This document shows, piece after piece, positions 45,555 to 56,568 of a DNA stretch of 64,000 nt (position 1 is the stretch's first letter; the number at the start of each line of letters is the position of its first letter). A model generated the notes under the pieces. It was not told the origin of the DNA. It did no database searches and saw only the letters and a list, made by a program, of their open reading frames with translations. Both the position numbers and the translations under genes were made by a program. The DNA is from Ignelater luminosus (taxonomy: Eukaryota; Arthropoda; Insecta; Coleoptera; Elateridae). The DNA lies in assembly GCA_011009095.1 (NCBI GenBank), contig VTPC01090602.1, positions 11,447 through 75,446 of the forward strand, written 5' to 3'.

Positions 45555-46836
45555 CGAGTACCCGTGTTAGAAATGAAGACACAATTTTTTTCAAAAATTT
45601 TTTTTTTATCTTTCAACATAGTCTTCTTTTAGAAATATACACTTCTCCCAACGTTCCTGCCATTTTTTTAACCCCTCCAAAAAATAGGATTTGTCGAGCT
45701 CTCCAAAATACGCCTCTATCTCGGCGATGACTTCCTCGTTTGAGATAAATTTTTTTCCCGCGAGCCATTTCTTCATGTTAGGAAACAAGAAAAAGTCGCA
45801 GGGAGCCAGATCGGGTGAATACGGGGGGTGCGGCAGCAATTCATAACGCAATTCGTGCAGTTTGGCGGCGACAACTCCGGATGAATGTGCCGGTGCGTTA
45901 TCGTGGTGAAACAGCACCTTCTTTTTAACCAAATGCGGCCGTGTCTCTTTCAATTTTTTGTCGAAGCTGTCTAATAACTCACTGTAGTATTGTCCAGTAA
46001 TCGTTCTTCCTTTTTCTAAAAAATCCATGAGGATGACACGCCGTTCGCATCCCAAAAAATCGTCGCCATGACCTTTCCGGCCGATGAAACCATCTTCTCC
46101 TTCTTTGGAGCAGATTCACCGGGAGAAACCCATTGTTTTGATTGTTGCTTAGTTTCTGGTGTGTAATGATGAATCCAGGTTTCATCAACGGTGACAACTC
46201 GACGCAAAAACTCCTTCGGATTTCGCTTAAATTGCTCCAAACACTGCTTCGAAGTTAACAGCCGCATCCGCTTGTTGTCCACCGTTAGCAATCGCGGCAC
46301 CCATCGCGCCGACAATTTTTTCATCGCCAACTTATCATGTAAAATATTAATTGCCGTTCCGGTCGACACACCTACCGCCTCTGCTACTTCACGCACTTTC
46401 GTTCGTCGATCAGCGAGAATCATGTCGTGGACTTTTTGAATGATTTCCTCGGTAACCACGTCTGCCGGGCGTCCTGGTCGCTCCTCATCAAAAACGGATG
46501 TTCGCCCACGTTTAAATTCGTTGAACCACTATCTAACTGTGGTCATAGATGGCGAAGTGTCCCCATAAACAGCATCCAACCTTGCTTTTATCTCCTCGCA
46601 TTTTTTCCCATCCAAAAACAGAAAGCGAATTACCGAACGATACTGCTCTTTTTCCATCTTAGCTAAAATCACGAAACACGTCTTACTCAAATGGCTGTCA
46701 AATCCAAACTAACCTATCAATCAGTCTGCAATTTGTTATACCGTCGTTTGATAGATGGCAACACACGATGATAACACCAACTTCCCTCAGGAACGCCTTC
46801 TGTCGTCAAACACGGGTACTTACTGAACCGTCCTCG
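45555..46836 (-). mobile_element. Mariner transposon, family II copy 2 (DD34D)
   Basis: A 1282-bp copy flanked by TA at 45553-45554 and 46837-46838. The right end is intact (GAACCGTCCTCG with one change). The left terminal repeat has lost about 14 bases after CGAG (CGAG then TACCCGTGTTAG), so that end is probably no longer recognised. Same orientation as the copy at 33615-34910. Confidence 0.93.
45610..46657 (-). pseudogene. Mariner transposase, broken (family II copy 2)
   Basis: Starts MEKEQYRSVIRFLFLDG near 46657. It has VTVDETWIHHYTPE, FHHDNAPAHS and PPYSPDLAPCD, so the Asp triad is present. A Tyr codon in VRYWFNEF has become TAG (about 46530) and a 2-bp insertion near 46035 shifts the frame. 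The two T-run expansions of copy 1 are absent here, so the copies decayed independently after insertion. Confidence 0.9.
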
Positions 46837-46838
46837 TA

Positions 46839-48785
46839 CTTTGGTGTAGTGACAGTCTTTTGAGCTGCAGGATCTGTTTCACCTACACATCAATAATAAT
46901 CGTTTCTCGAATAGTAATTCTCTAATTAATCCAATTCTCTCTTTCTAAAGTGTTTTATTTTTGGGAAAAACCCTACTGGTACTTTTACGTACTAAATTGT
47001 GCGTTATATCAATAAATACCAAAATTTCGTAATAACAAAGTTATATCTCTCGTAATAAAATATTACAAAGACCCTCGAAAACTACATTTTCGTCGTGTTC
47101 AAATATTATTTATGAAAGCGTTTATTACCTGTGTTCGTATCAGAAAGTTATCTAACTTAATACCGAGACTTTTTTCTTCCCAAAAGAACTTAAACTTAAT
47201 AATTCAAGAAAATCAGCTTTGTGGTTACAACTAACTACAAGTTTTTGAATAAATAAACAATTCTCTTATTAAGGTTATATTTAAGACTTAAGGTAGAGAG
47301 ATAAGGGTTTCGCTACTTATGTGTTCCTTAATAAACTTAATTAACTGTAATTCAATAAAAATTTAGCTTTTTGAAACACTAAAGTTACATAGACAGATAC
47401 ATAAATGTAATAACGCGAAACATCAAAACAATTTCTGTATAATTTGTCACGAACATACAAAAATACTACATTGCAGGCTCGCTCTTTCCCTCTTGGCATA
47501 AATTCATTACAAATACAATTCTTGGCACAAATAAGACGTTTCCATTTTAAATTGTGCCGCATTTCGCATGCATTAACCTACACGTGCTTGTATTTTGTCT
47601 GTTTTATGCAGACGTAGCTGGAAAAGAAGAAAAACGAAGAGCTGTGTAAGTTTTCGGTTTTCTCTCTAAAGACATTTTTAGTAGTGACAGAATAGCGCGG
47701 CGGCACTTTGTCACATGACGTCATAAACAGAGCAACAACACAATACCCAGAGTCCTATCATAAAATCAAGTCAAGTGACATGCTCCGGAAGACGATGCAG
47801 TGTGTCAAGGAGACGCGGGTTGGATTGAAAAGCGGATGCTTATATTTTATTAGGATACTTTTTTATTTTTGCTTTATTGTTTATGTGCAAACCTTTTGAT
47901 CTTACGAAATGGGAATTGAAATAACTGTGACAATCAAGAGAGCATTTATTTTAATATTGGCGTGAAAAACATACAAAACAGAATAGCAAACTTAAAAGAA
48001 TGCGTGCTCAAATGTAGTATACCTCTTAAGAAATTACTCAGATTTTTTCTGAAACTAAAAAAAGGATTGTTATATTAAACATTGCTCACGTTAAGAATTC
48101 GGTTTCATAAGAACATCGAGAAATTATTTTTGGCATTTTTATGGGGGTATACGCTTAACTATTTTCACACAATAATTGATTTCTTCTTTTTTCAAACATT
48201 ACCTAACCAAACAAAAACCACTAAAGTCTAAAATTTTTTGATTTTGGAAATCATTTTTTATTTATTAGTCAATTAACAAAATACGTATTTCTTAAAATCA
48301 ATTTTACAATTTGAAAGCATTTTAGAAATACGACAAAAAAAATCACTAGAGAAAAAAATGTAAAGAAATGAAGTCTCGTCAAATTTAAAATGTTCCATTG
48401 GCGTTAATGAAATTTGTCCTCTTTATATACCATCACCATTTTCAGGCGGTTTGATCACATTTAAGTATCGCAATTTTCAACATGATCCCTGTAATTTATG
48501 TGACGAAAAGGGAATATAAAATGAAGTCTGGCTATTTTATTATTAACTCCGAGGGCAGATAGGTGTAACATCCATTAAAATACAAAGCACCCGTATTGTT
48601 TAACTAACTAGAGCAAAAACCACCGTTTTTTAATTCAGGTTACATTTTTAACCGGAAAAAATTTATTTAAAGCAATTCTCCTATTGTTATATTTATTTAT
48701 TTAACCTGAACAACAATATATTACTAAAAATAATCGGATTTACCGCCGTATGTGTCCTGGATGGTGTACCGCCCTTGAAAATGCA
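46839..48785. other. Intergenic stretch with one CRE-like palindrome
   Basis: No gene recognised. TGACGTCA at 47716-47723 is a perfect cAMP-response-element palindrome in a locally GC-richer patch, but no promoter or gene can be tied to it. Confidence 0.4.
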
Positions 48786-48789
48786 CCCA

Positions 48790-50560
48790 TCTTTCTTGAA
48801 ATGCTATGGTAGACGAACGAGCGATCCGATTGGAACAGAAAATGTATCAACTTTCTTCTTCCTTTTCTCCTTCCTTTTGTCTTAGGCCCTTGGCCTGTTC
48901 TATCGGTCGTCCAGTTTCCTATTGTGGGTATTCCTACGATGCTGAGCTCAAGTTATCCTTCCACCGTTTGGGCGGGTACCCTGGTCTGGAATTTGAGAGC
49001 TTGGTATATGGTCCAGTAGTGTTTTCCCCGCGATTGCTCTTAGTGTCTTCATTTCTGTGCTTCCAATCAGCCTCTTTGTTTCAGCCGTGTCTGTTCTTGT
49101 TTCAATTAGATCAATATGGGTCTTACACTTACGCTTTATAAATTCTCATATGCGATTTCATTGGCTTGTTTGCGCACACCTTCCCTAATATCTCTGTAGC
49201 CACTCAGTTCAATACTCAAATAATTAAATTTTGTGACTTTCTCGATGATTTCTTTATTTATTATTATTTTACATGTTCTTAGTTTTTTTACTGCTACTAG
49301 TGATTTTCTGATGTGGAAACTTTCATATTAAATTGTTCTGCGGTAAGTGTAAAGGTATATATCATTCTTTGAAGGTCATCTTTGTTGTCCGATATTATCA
49401 CTACATCGTCAGCATGGCAGATGATCTTTACTTGCTTCCTTCTTAAGTTGTATCCTGCGCCCACTGCTTTTACTGATTTTGTTATTCTGTCCATTATTAG
49501 ATTAAATAATAACGGGCTTAGGCTGTCCCCTTGTCTTATGCCAGCTTTGATCGACACTTCCCCCGTCAGTTCCTTTTCTGCCTTTATTTTTGTTACGTTG
49601 TCTGTATTAAAGTCTCTAATAATTTGTATCATGTTGATAGGTATTGGTTGCTCTTGTAGATTCCTGGCTACGTCGCCCAGCCGCACGCGGTCAAAGACTT
49701 TCGTAAGATCCAGAAGGCACATGAATACTGGCTTGTTGTACTCCACCGTCTTTTCCATCACCTGTCTTACTGCCAATTGGTTCTAAATCCTTATTGCTCT
49801 TCGCATATGGTATAAAGACCTATTAGCTTTGTCGCCATCATTTTGTTAACAATTTAAGGGTGGTGTTGAGAAGGGTGATTGTACAATAGTTCTCCGGGTC
49901 TTTCTTGTCACCTTTCTTAAGTATAGGGATGGTGATAACTTTCTTTCCACTTTTTTTGGTGCTTTCTTACTGTTCATAACAATTTGGAATAGTGATGTTA
50001 AATTGTGAGCGAGTCTTTGTCCTCCGTATTTTATCAGTTAATTTTGAATGTCGTCGGGTTCTGGTGCTTTTCTGTTTTTAGCTTTTTCATACGTAGTTCC
50101 ACCTCTTCCTCTGATATCTCTATTTGTGCTTCGTTTTCGTTGTGATCTTCTATTGCATTGCTTATTATCTTCTGATCGTTTGGTGGCTCGATATATTACA
50201 CCCATTTTCTCCCGTCGATCTTATTAACCTGGATGTATTCATTTCTCGGTTGCTTTCTTGCTTTTACCATTTTTTCACATCTTTCTCGGTGTTCCGTACA
50301 GATCTTTCTCCGTATCCCTGATAAATCGGCTTTAATATTCTCTCTTCATTTCTCTTATTCTAGCGTTTATCCTATTTCTTGTTGTCATGTATAAGGTGCA
50401 ATTTGCTTCATTTTTATTGCTACAGTATTGCATGTGTGCTTTGCGTTTCTCGTATACCAAATCTTTGATTTCTGTCGTGAACCACGGTTTGGTTTTCTCA
50501 CATTATTGACGTTGATTTTTTGAGTTCCTAAACTTTTCTTTGTCGCGTTCAAGATATTAT
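48790..50560 (-). mobile_element. LINE fragment (RTE-like)
   Basis: Minus strand: 49297-49776 gives a 159-aa RT piece (FMCLLDLTKVFDRVRLGDV, KAGIRQGDSLSPLLFNLIMD, then IICHADDVVII, with H in place of the usual Y of YADD). 49780-50500 gives a decayed pre-RT region (ILKKGDKKDPENYCTI). 48800-49290 gives the C-terminal region. Several frame changes; the endonuclease is missing. Confidence 0.8.
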
Positions 50561-51479
50561 GTTCTTATGTCAACTTTGATATAAAAAAGCTCTGTAGAAT
50601 GGTTCAAAATGTTCGAAAACATATAATGTTTAACTCGGAAAAATATTTATACGAGTTTGCGCAGTTTGCCCCCATCCCCCTTCCCCTGACAGGTAGTCGG
50701 TTTTTTGCAACGCTGTCTCGTTTTTCTCACTACTTCGTAACGACTGTTTCTCTGTGTCTGCCGCTCTCTCCAATAGTTTGGCCGAAATATACGTCAATCA
50801 TATACAGAAAAACTTCACTATACAAAGACTGAAGAACAAAAAAGACAGCAAAGAGACAATCTTGTCCTGAAATCTCATTTAAAAAGAAACAGCAATGTTT
50901 CTAAGCAATAAGGCGTCTTTTATGGCAACATTGACTACAAAGTCCAGACTCTGATAGTGAACATTGTTCTTTGTTGTTTTGTAGCAATTACTGTCCCCCT
51001 TGCCATGTCACAAGTCGGTGAATGTGCTAAAGTTACTATGCTGCACCGGAGTACTAGTAAGGCAAAGTATATATCCCTACCATACAGGATATTATTGGTA
51101 TATGAAGAAATTTATTTTATTCTGTTACGCAGTTACTAGTGGTGATAAGGCTTCCGTCATCTTTGAAAAAAGAAAGGGAAAAGGTTACGAGCTTTTGAAA
51201 ACAATGGATGAGTTAGAATCGAAAATTTCTTATGCTTTAACACAAAGAATGAAACTCCAGAGAATGAGTATGGGTAAAGATAAATTTGTCGCGGGAGATT
51301 TTGATCTTGCCACTCACTTGGTAGACATTTTTTGCGCAGCTACCTTCGTTTTTTAATTTACTTATTTGTTCATTATGTTAGTCATTATTTCTGACAGGGT
51401 CAAGAATGGATGAGAAACAAGTTGCTGTCGATTGCTTTAGTTTCCGCACTGTAAGGCAATGAAGGCAAATATAAAAAAC
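50561..51479. other. Stretch between two LINEs, one unassigned open frame
   Basis: A 118-codon plus-strand frame at 51000-51356 contains a polar, Lys-rich part (SVIFEKRKGKGYELLKTMDE) that might be decayed coding. I do not recognise it, and the first 35 codons look like random sequence. Confidence 0.35.
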
Positions 51480-53155
51480 AAATGCCAGATACCATCAAGA
51501 CCAATGATGGCGAACTAGTCATAGAAATAGAGAAAAAACTCAACGTGTGGCAAAAATATATTGAAAAGTTGTTTGAAGACACAGAAAGACCGCAAAAAGA
51601 AGGACCCGGAATAACGCAATCAGAAGTTAATATGCCATCCAAACAGCTCAAGGTGACAAAGCTCTTGGTCCAGATGAGATCCTTGTAGAGCTTCTAAAGG
51701 TTATGAAGGAAAATTGCTAATGCCCCGTCCCCCGGAACTGTGAAGACTTTAAAACGATTAGCCTTATGAGGAATCACATCTTAAAAGCTTTCTTAAAAAT
51801 TATTCACGGGCGAATTTATAAAAAATGTGAGACAAATATGAGTGATACTCAGTTTGGGTTCCGCAATGGTCTTGGTACACGAGAAACTGTGTTTGCCATT
51901 AAGAGACTCTTCTAGCATTGTAGGGATGTCAATTGTAATGTATTTGTTTGTTGTCTGGGTTATAGAACAGTTTTTGATTGATGCCAACACGATAAAATAA
52001 TAACAACGGTGAAAGAGGCAGCACTGACTCACAAGACATTAGAATTATTACTAATTTGTATTGGGATCAAAAAGCGGCAGTACGAGTGGGCGATCAACTC
52101 ACACGGCTAGTAGCGATACAGCGGGGAGTTATGCAGGGCTGTGTCTGTCACCTATACTATTTAATCTCTATGCAGAACATATCTTTAGAGACGCATTGAG
52201 AGGAGTTACAATTGGTATGAAGATAAATGGCAAAATGGTCAATAATATACGTTACGCTGACGATACGGTACTGATAACACATAACTTTGACGATCTCCAA
52301 CAGCTGCTGGACACTGTCAATGCAAAGAGCGAGGAGTTCGGCCTAACATTGAATGCTAACTATCAAAATTTATGGTAGTCAGTAAAACACCACAACAAAC
52401 AAATAATCTCACGGTTAACGGCCAAACAATTGAACGTATCACAAAATTCGTATACCTAGGTACTGTAATGTCAGAGACTTGGGATCACTCCATTGAGATT
52501 TAAAACCGTATTAAAAGAGCCGGAGATACCTTTAATAAAATGAAATCTTTCTTGTCCGCAAGCAATCAAGTCAAAGTTAATTTCCTGCCAAAGGCGGGAG
52601 GCCGTTTTAATCTTCTTCTGAAGCTTCGTCAGCCTTTTGGAAAAGAGGGTTCTGTGTGCAGTCAGCAACTTTTGCCCATTAGAGATCTGAGTCTACAACT
52701 AAAAAAAAAGATAGTGAAAAACTACGTATTATCCGTGCTCTTGTACAGAATCGAGTTGGATCATGTCAAAAAATACTGAAGACCGAATCAGAACTTTCGA
52801 AATGTGGGTATTTCGTAGAATTCTCCGAATTTCTTGGGTTGATCACATCACTAACATTGAAGTACTCCGAAGAATGAAATGCCAACCCGACGGCTGTTAA
52901 GAGACGGAAGCTTGAATACCTTGGGCACGTCATAAGAAATGAAGAGAAATATCGTCTTCTACAAAATATCATACAGGGAAAGGTTGAAGGAAAAAGAGGT
53001 CCTGGAGAAAAAAAATTGCGTGGTTGGCAAATCTGTGCCAGTTTGGAGTTACCTCAGTGGAATTGTTCCGCTGTGCAGCAAACAAAGTTCGTATCGTCAT
53101 GACGATTTGTCAACATCATAAGGCAAAGAAAGAAGAAGAAGAAAGACAACGAAAC
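51480..53155 (+). mobile_element. LINE fragment (RTE-like) with (GAA)n tail
   Basis: Plus strand: 51482-51688 pre-RT (VWQKYIEKLFEDTERPQ). 51740-51920 decayed RT start (SDTQFGFRNGLGTRETVFAI). 52061-52378 RT core (LCLSPILFNLYAEHIFRDAL, NNIRYADDTVLITH). 52440-53090 C-terminal region (FVYLGTVMSE, EYLGHVIRNEEKYRLL). It ends with an AAAGAAGAAGAAGAAAG tail near 53127-53150. Multiple frame changes; no endonuclease. Confidence 0.82.
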
Positions 53156-54370
53156 CCTAAATACGTAACTTATAATAATATTTATTCAATACGAAGTTGG
53201 AGTTGCAATGTTGTGAGTTAAAATAAAATTGTTATTCTAAATATGTACAATGTTGTCAAGAATAAGTACCCAACTTACTACAAGATCTTATTCTAATACT
53301 AAAATGTAATGAGCATCACAATACCACCTGCTCCAGAGTCATTTTTGTTCCTGATCTCCTGCAAATGCATAGGTAACTGTTCCAGTGCCCGTTACACGTG
53401 TCGCCAGATTTAGTCATTACAAGTCGCAAACAAACAGTTGCCATTTTGACTATTTTCAATATTGAATGAGTTATGGACAGTTTCAGTTGTAGATCGAAAA
53501 GTGCAAAAAAGCGATTTTAATTATCAAAAACTTTTCCTTCAGAATGTGTTTCCCGGACAAACGTCTGTGGAACCAAACACGACTTGATCGACTTAAAATA
53601 ATGGCAGTACTCTCGCTCAAACTCTCTACTGGGCCCAAGGGGAATTATTATTATTGTTAGTGTAATGGTCAAGGTAACAAAACATTTTGATAGAGAAGGA
53701 AAACTATCTATGGCTCCTCCAATATTGAAAATAGCCAAAATGGTCACTGTATGTTTTGGACCTATAAATAGATGAAATATTGAATGTATGGCACGGGCAA
53801 CGCTCACTGCCGGGGAAGAACCTGCACCAAAGGCCCTGAAGTTAACATAGATGCTGACGACGACTTTGAAGCAAAATTGTTTTTATTCTGCATTATGCTT
53901 ATTCACCTTTGCACTTGTTGGATAAACAGTAAACATTCCAAATATAATCTTTCTTGTTTCTTTTGTCGTCTATTAAATAATTTTGCCTCCAAATTAGACC
54001 ACACATTGACCTACCACAGCAGTTTCAGGAAAGAAGAGTGGATTTTCAAGGATAGTGTATTGTCGATGCCTTGAAAATTCAGGACGCACGCGGTTGTAAA
54101 TCCGAGTATTTTAATATGTTGTTGCCTTGGCCAAATACTGTAAGTATGCAGATAATCGGCTTTATATAAACTTTCTGCAGCAATTTTCCTAACTTTCCTG
54201 GCCTATTATGATCTGATATTGCAAACAATTTACTAGGCCAGTAAGATTTAGTAGCCAGATACATTTGCTTTTCCTGCTGATTTTAGATGACATAAATGTA
54301 CTGTCAAAGTATGTTTTACTCGGCCATAAGAACGTGTAACTAAAAGTTGTGATTTTTTTACATTCATTTT
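53156..54370. other. Intergenic/probable 5' intron region of fringe
   Basis: No element recognised. The right edge ends in a pyrimidine tract and AG, so at least part may be an intron of the fringe transcript. The 96-codon frame at 53784-54074 has no motif. Confidence 0.4.
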
Positions 54371-54372
54371 AG
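54352..54372 (+). promoter_or_regulatory. Probable 3' splice acceptor in the fringe 5' UTR
   Basis: A pyrimidine-rich run (TTTTTTTACATTCATTTTAG) ends in AG at 54371-54372, 85 bases before the start codon. This fits a 5' UTR exon boundary; no donor has been identified. Confidence 0.4.
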
Positions 54373-54390
54373 CGCGTGTTTCACGTTCGT

Positions 54391-54464
54391 ATGATTGCCT
54401 TTTATTTGAAAATATTTAAATAGTGATGAACGTTTCGTATGTTATCAAGCATTATAAATGGTGA
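54391..54464 (+). promoter_or_regulatory. Two short upstream ORFs before fringe
   Basis: An 10-codon frame (MIAFYLKIFK, 54391-54423) is followed by a 12-codon frame (MNVSYVIKHYKW, 54426-54464) whose stop overlaps the main ATG at 54458. If the transcript includes them they would lower initiation at the main start. Seen in sequence; effect inferred. Confidence 0.4.
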
Positions 54465-55444
54465 ACAGGCGATTCCTATTAAAGCAACAAGCGTTAAAAG
54501 TGAACCGAAGACTTCGCCGTCTTCTTCAGACATTTTTCGTGGTACTTCTCGTTGCTATCAGTATGCTATTGGCTTATCTATCACTTTCACGTGATGTTCT
54601 CAAGAGCGAGCCTCTTCCAACGGAAGAATTAGTTGGTAAAGATTACAATTACTTAGAAGAAATGGACGATGTGTTTATTAGTGTAAAAACCACAAGACAT
54701 TATCATAAAGGTAGGCTACCAATTATTCTTGCGACTTGGTTCCAGTTAGCGAAAGAACAGACATGGTTTTTTACTGATATTTATGATGAGGAATTCCAGT
54801 TAAAAACCCATGGCCATATGATTAACACTAACTGCTCTTCATTTCACGACCATAAGGGCCTGTGCTGCAAAATGTCGGCGGAGTTTGATGCTTTTATAAA
54901 CACGAACAAAAAATGGTTTTGTCATTTTGATGACGACAACTACGTGAACGTACCTCGTTTAATGCACTTTTTAAGTAATTACAGTGCTAGAGAAGACTGG
55001 TATTTGGGAAAACCCAGTGTGTTGTCACCTTGGGAAATCATCGGTAAAGACAACCAAAAAGTTATATTTTCGTTTGCTACAGGAGGAGCCGGATTCTGTC
55101 TTAGCCGAGCCTTAACCTTGAAAATGATTCCGGTTGCAGGCGGCGGGAAATTTATAAGCGTCGGAGAAAAAATAGGCCTAGCTGATGACATGACAATGGG
55201 GTACATCATTGGACGTTTAGTGATGACGCCTTTGACCGCTGTCGATCAATTTCATTCCCATCTAGAATCCCTGAGGATTATTAGAAGGGAACGTTTTAGC
55301 GATCAGATCACATTTAGTTATTCACCTCAGGATAATTATTGGAATACAGTGAAGATTGAAGGCTTCCACGCAACATACGATCCTAGCAGATTCCTGTCAC
55401 TTCACTGCTTTTTGTTTCCATATTTCAAGTTTTGCCCGAGGTGA
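54458..55444 (+). CDS. fng: Fringe: O-fucosylpeptide beta-1,3-N-acetylglucosaminyltransferase (GT31)
   Basis: A complete 328-aa type II Golgi protein. It has a basic N-terminus, a membrane anchor at about residues 24-43, a short stem, and a GT31 Fringe domain from about residue 70. Fringe hallmarks in order: DDVFISVKTT (70-79), WFFTD (103-107), the metal-binding DDD at 158-160 in WFCHFDDDNYVN, ATGGAGFCLSR (207-217), LADDMTMGYI (241-250), FHSHLE (265-270), and DPSRFLSLHC...CPR at the C-terminus. The enzyme adds GlcNAc to O-fucose on EGF repeats of Notch and so tunes ligand choice. Sequons are at Asn125 and Asn174. It is shorter than Drosophila Fringe (412 aa), mainly in the stem. The coding part lies in one exon. 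The start fits the anchor; no upstream in-frame Met is better placed. Confidence 0.93.
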   Translation: MVNRRFLLKQQALKVNRRLRRLLQTFFVVLLVAISMLLAYLSLSRDVLKSEPLPTEELVGKDYNYLEEMDDVFISVKTTRHYHKGRLPIILATWFQLAKEQTWFFTDIYDEEFQLKTHGHMINTNCSSFHDHKGLCCKMSAEFDAFINTNKKWFCHFDDDNYVNVPRLMHFLSNYSAREDWYLGKPSVLSPWEIIGKDNQKVIFSFATGGAGFCLSRALTLKMIPVAGGGKFISVGEKIGLADDMTMGYIIGRLVMTPLTAVDQFHSHLESLRIIRRERFSDQITFSYSPQDNYWNTVKIEGFHATYDPSRFLSLHCFLFPYFKFCPR

Positions 55445-55782
55445 CGAAAACGAATTGTAAAATAATTTTTTTAAAGATATTTTAATTTTACTGCAATTTT
55501 ATCTTTTATTTTAAATAACTATGACTGAATTTTCAGTACGTAGGTCTTTTTAAAATGTAATACAATATCGTTTTCAGTCATTTTTGTTTTAGGTACTGTG
55601 CTTGTAACTTTTATTTATATTAATATTATGATTTATGTAAATATTGTTTTATAAATAATGTACAATATTAATTTAATTTAACTTTACAATATCGAGTGCA
55701 TTCATGCATAGAATGCAATTCAGTTTTATATTTTATCAGATTTTTTCTGATTTAAAATGTAAATTTATATTAATTAAATGTT

Positions 55783-55792
55783 AATAAATAAA
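55783..55792 (+). terminator. Poly(A) signals of fringe
   Basis: Two overlapping AATAAA hexamers (55783-55788 and 55787-55792) about 340 bases after the stop codon, in an AT-rich 3' UTR. Confidence 0.55.
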
Positions 55793-55799
55793 ATAACCA

Positions 55800-56566
55800 A
55801 AACCTAGACTGGAATAATGCTATGCATTCCATTAATTAGTTTCAAAGATAGTGAGTAGAGCCGTATTTCCCTTTTTAGTACTTATTTCATTCTAAGAACC
55901 TAAAAGCCATAACTATAAAGTCCTTTTAGTTTTGTGAACAGCACGAAATAAATGGGGCACTTAAGAATAGAACGTTAGAAGAGAAGTGCAAATTGTTTTA
56001 TTTACATAATGCATTTCGTAAACAAGAAACGTAAAATGTTATAGCGAATTATACACATTATCAAGAAGAACATTATTTTACTAGTAAACGATCTCATGAA
56101 GCGATACTCTGAAGTCTTCTAAGATAAGCCACCCAAACTCTACCATTAACAATTTCAAGCATTGTTAAAAGGCTCTTTCATACTAGTGGAAGCATCACAG
56201 TTGTATCAGGAGCTTTTGTTTAGGTGCACCGGAATACAAACGCGAGATACCTTTAGATAGCCGTCAACATATGACGCGTGTTGCTTCCGGAGATTTGTAG
56301 AAAAATGCATACATAGCACATACCTACGTGTACTTGTAATGTAGGCAACGTTCTCTCGAGAGAAAGCAAACGAGAATAAATAGCAATTGCACTGAAAATG
56401 TCTTTATTTTACGTGCTTTACAAAACATTGGAACTAATTACTAAAATTAAGTAAATAAAAGTGCGACATAAAGTTGCATCAGAAGATATAGCATGAATAG
56501 AAGCCTTTTATTCAATCAATCTTTGCTTAAACTACAGAAAGAATGAAAGTTGCATTTTTTGGTAAA
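55800..56566. other. Intergenic stretch, nothing recognised
   Basis: AT-rich sequence between fringe and the DD41D transposon. No gene or repeat recognised. Confidence 0.45.
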
Positions 56567-56568
56567 TA

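Noticed and set aside
53784-54074. 96-codon plus-strand open frame upstream of fringe
   Set aside because: No family signature; probably chance within a non-coding or intronic stretch.
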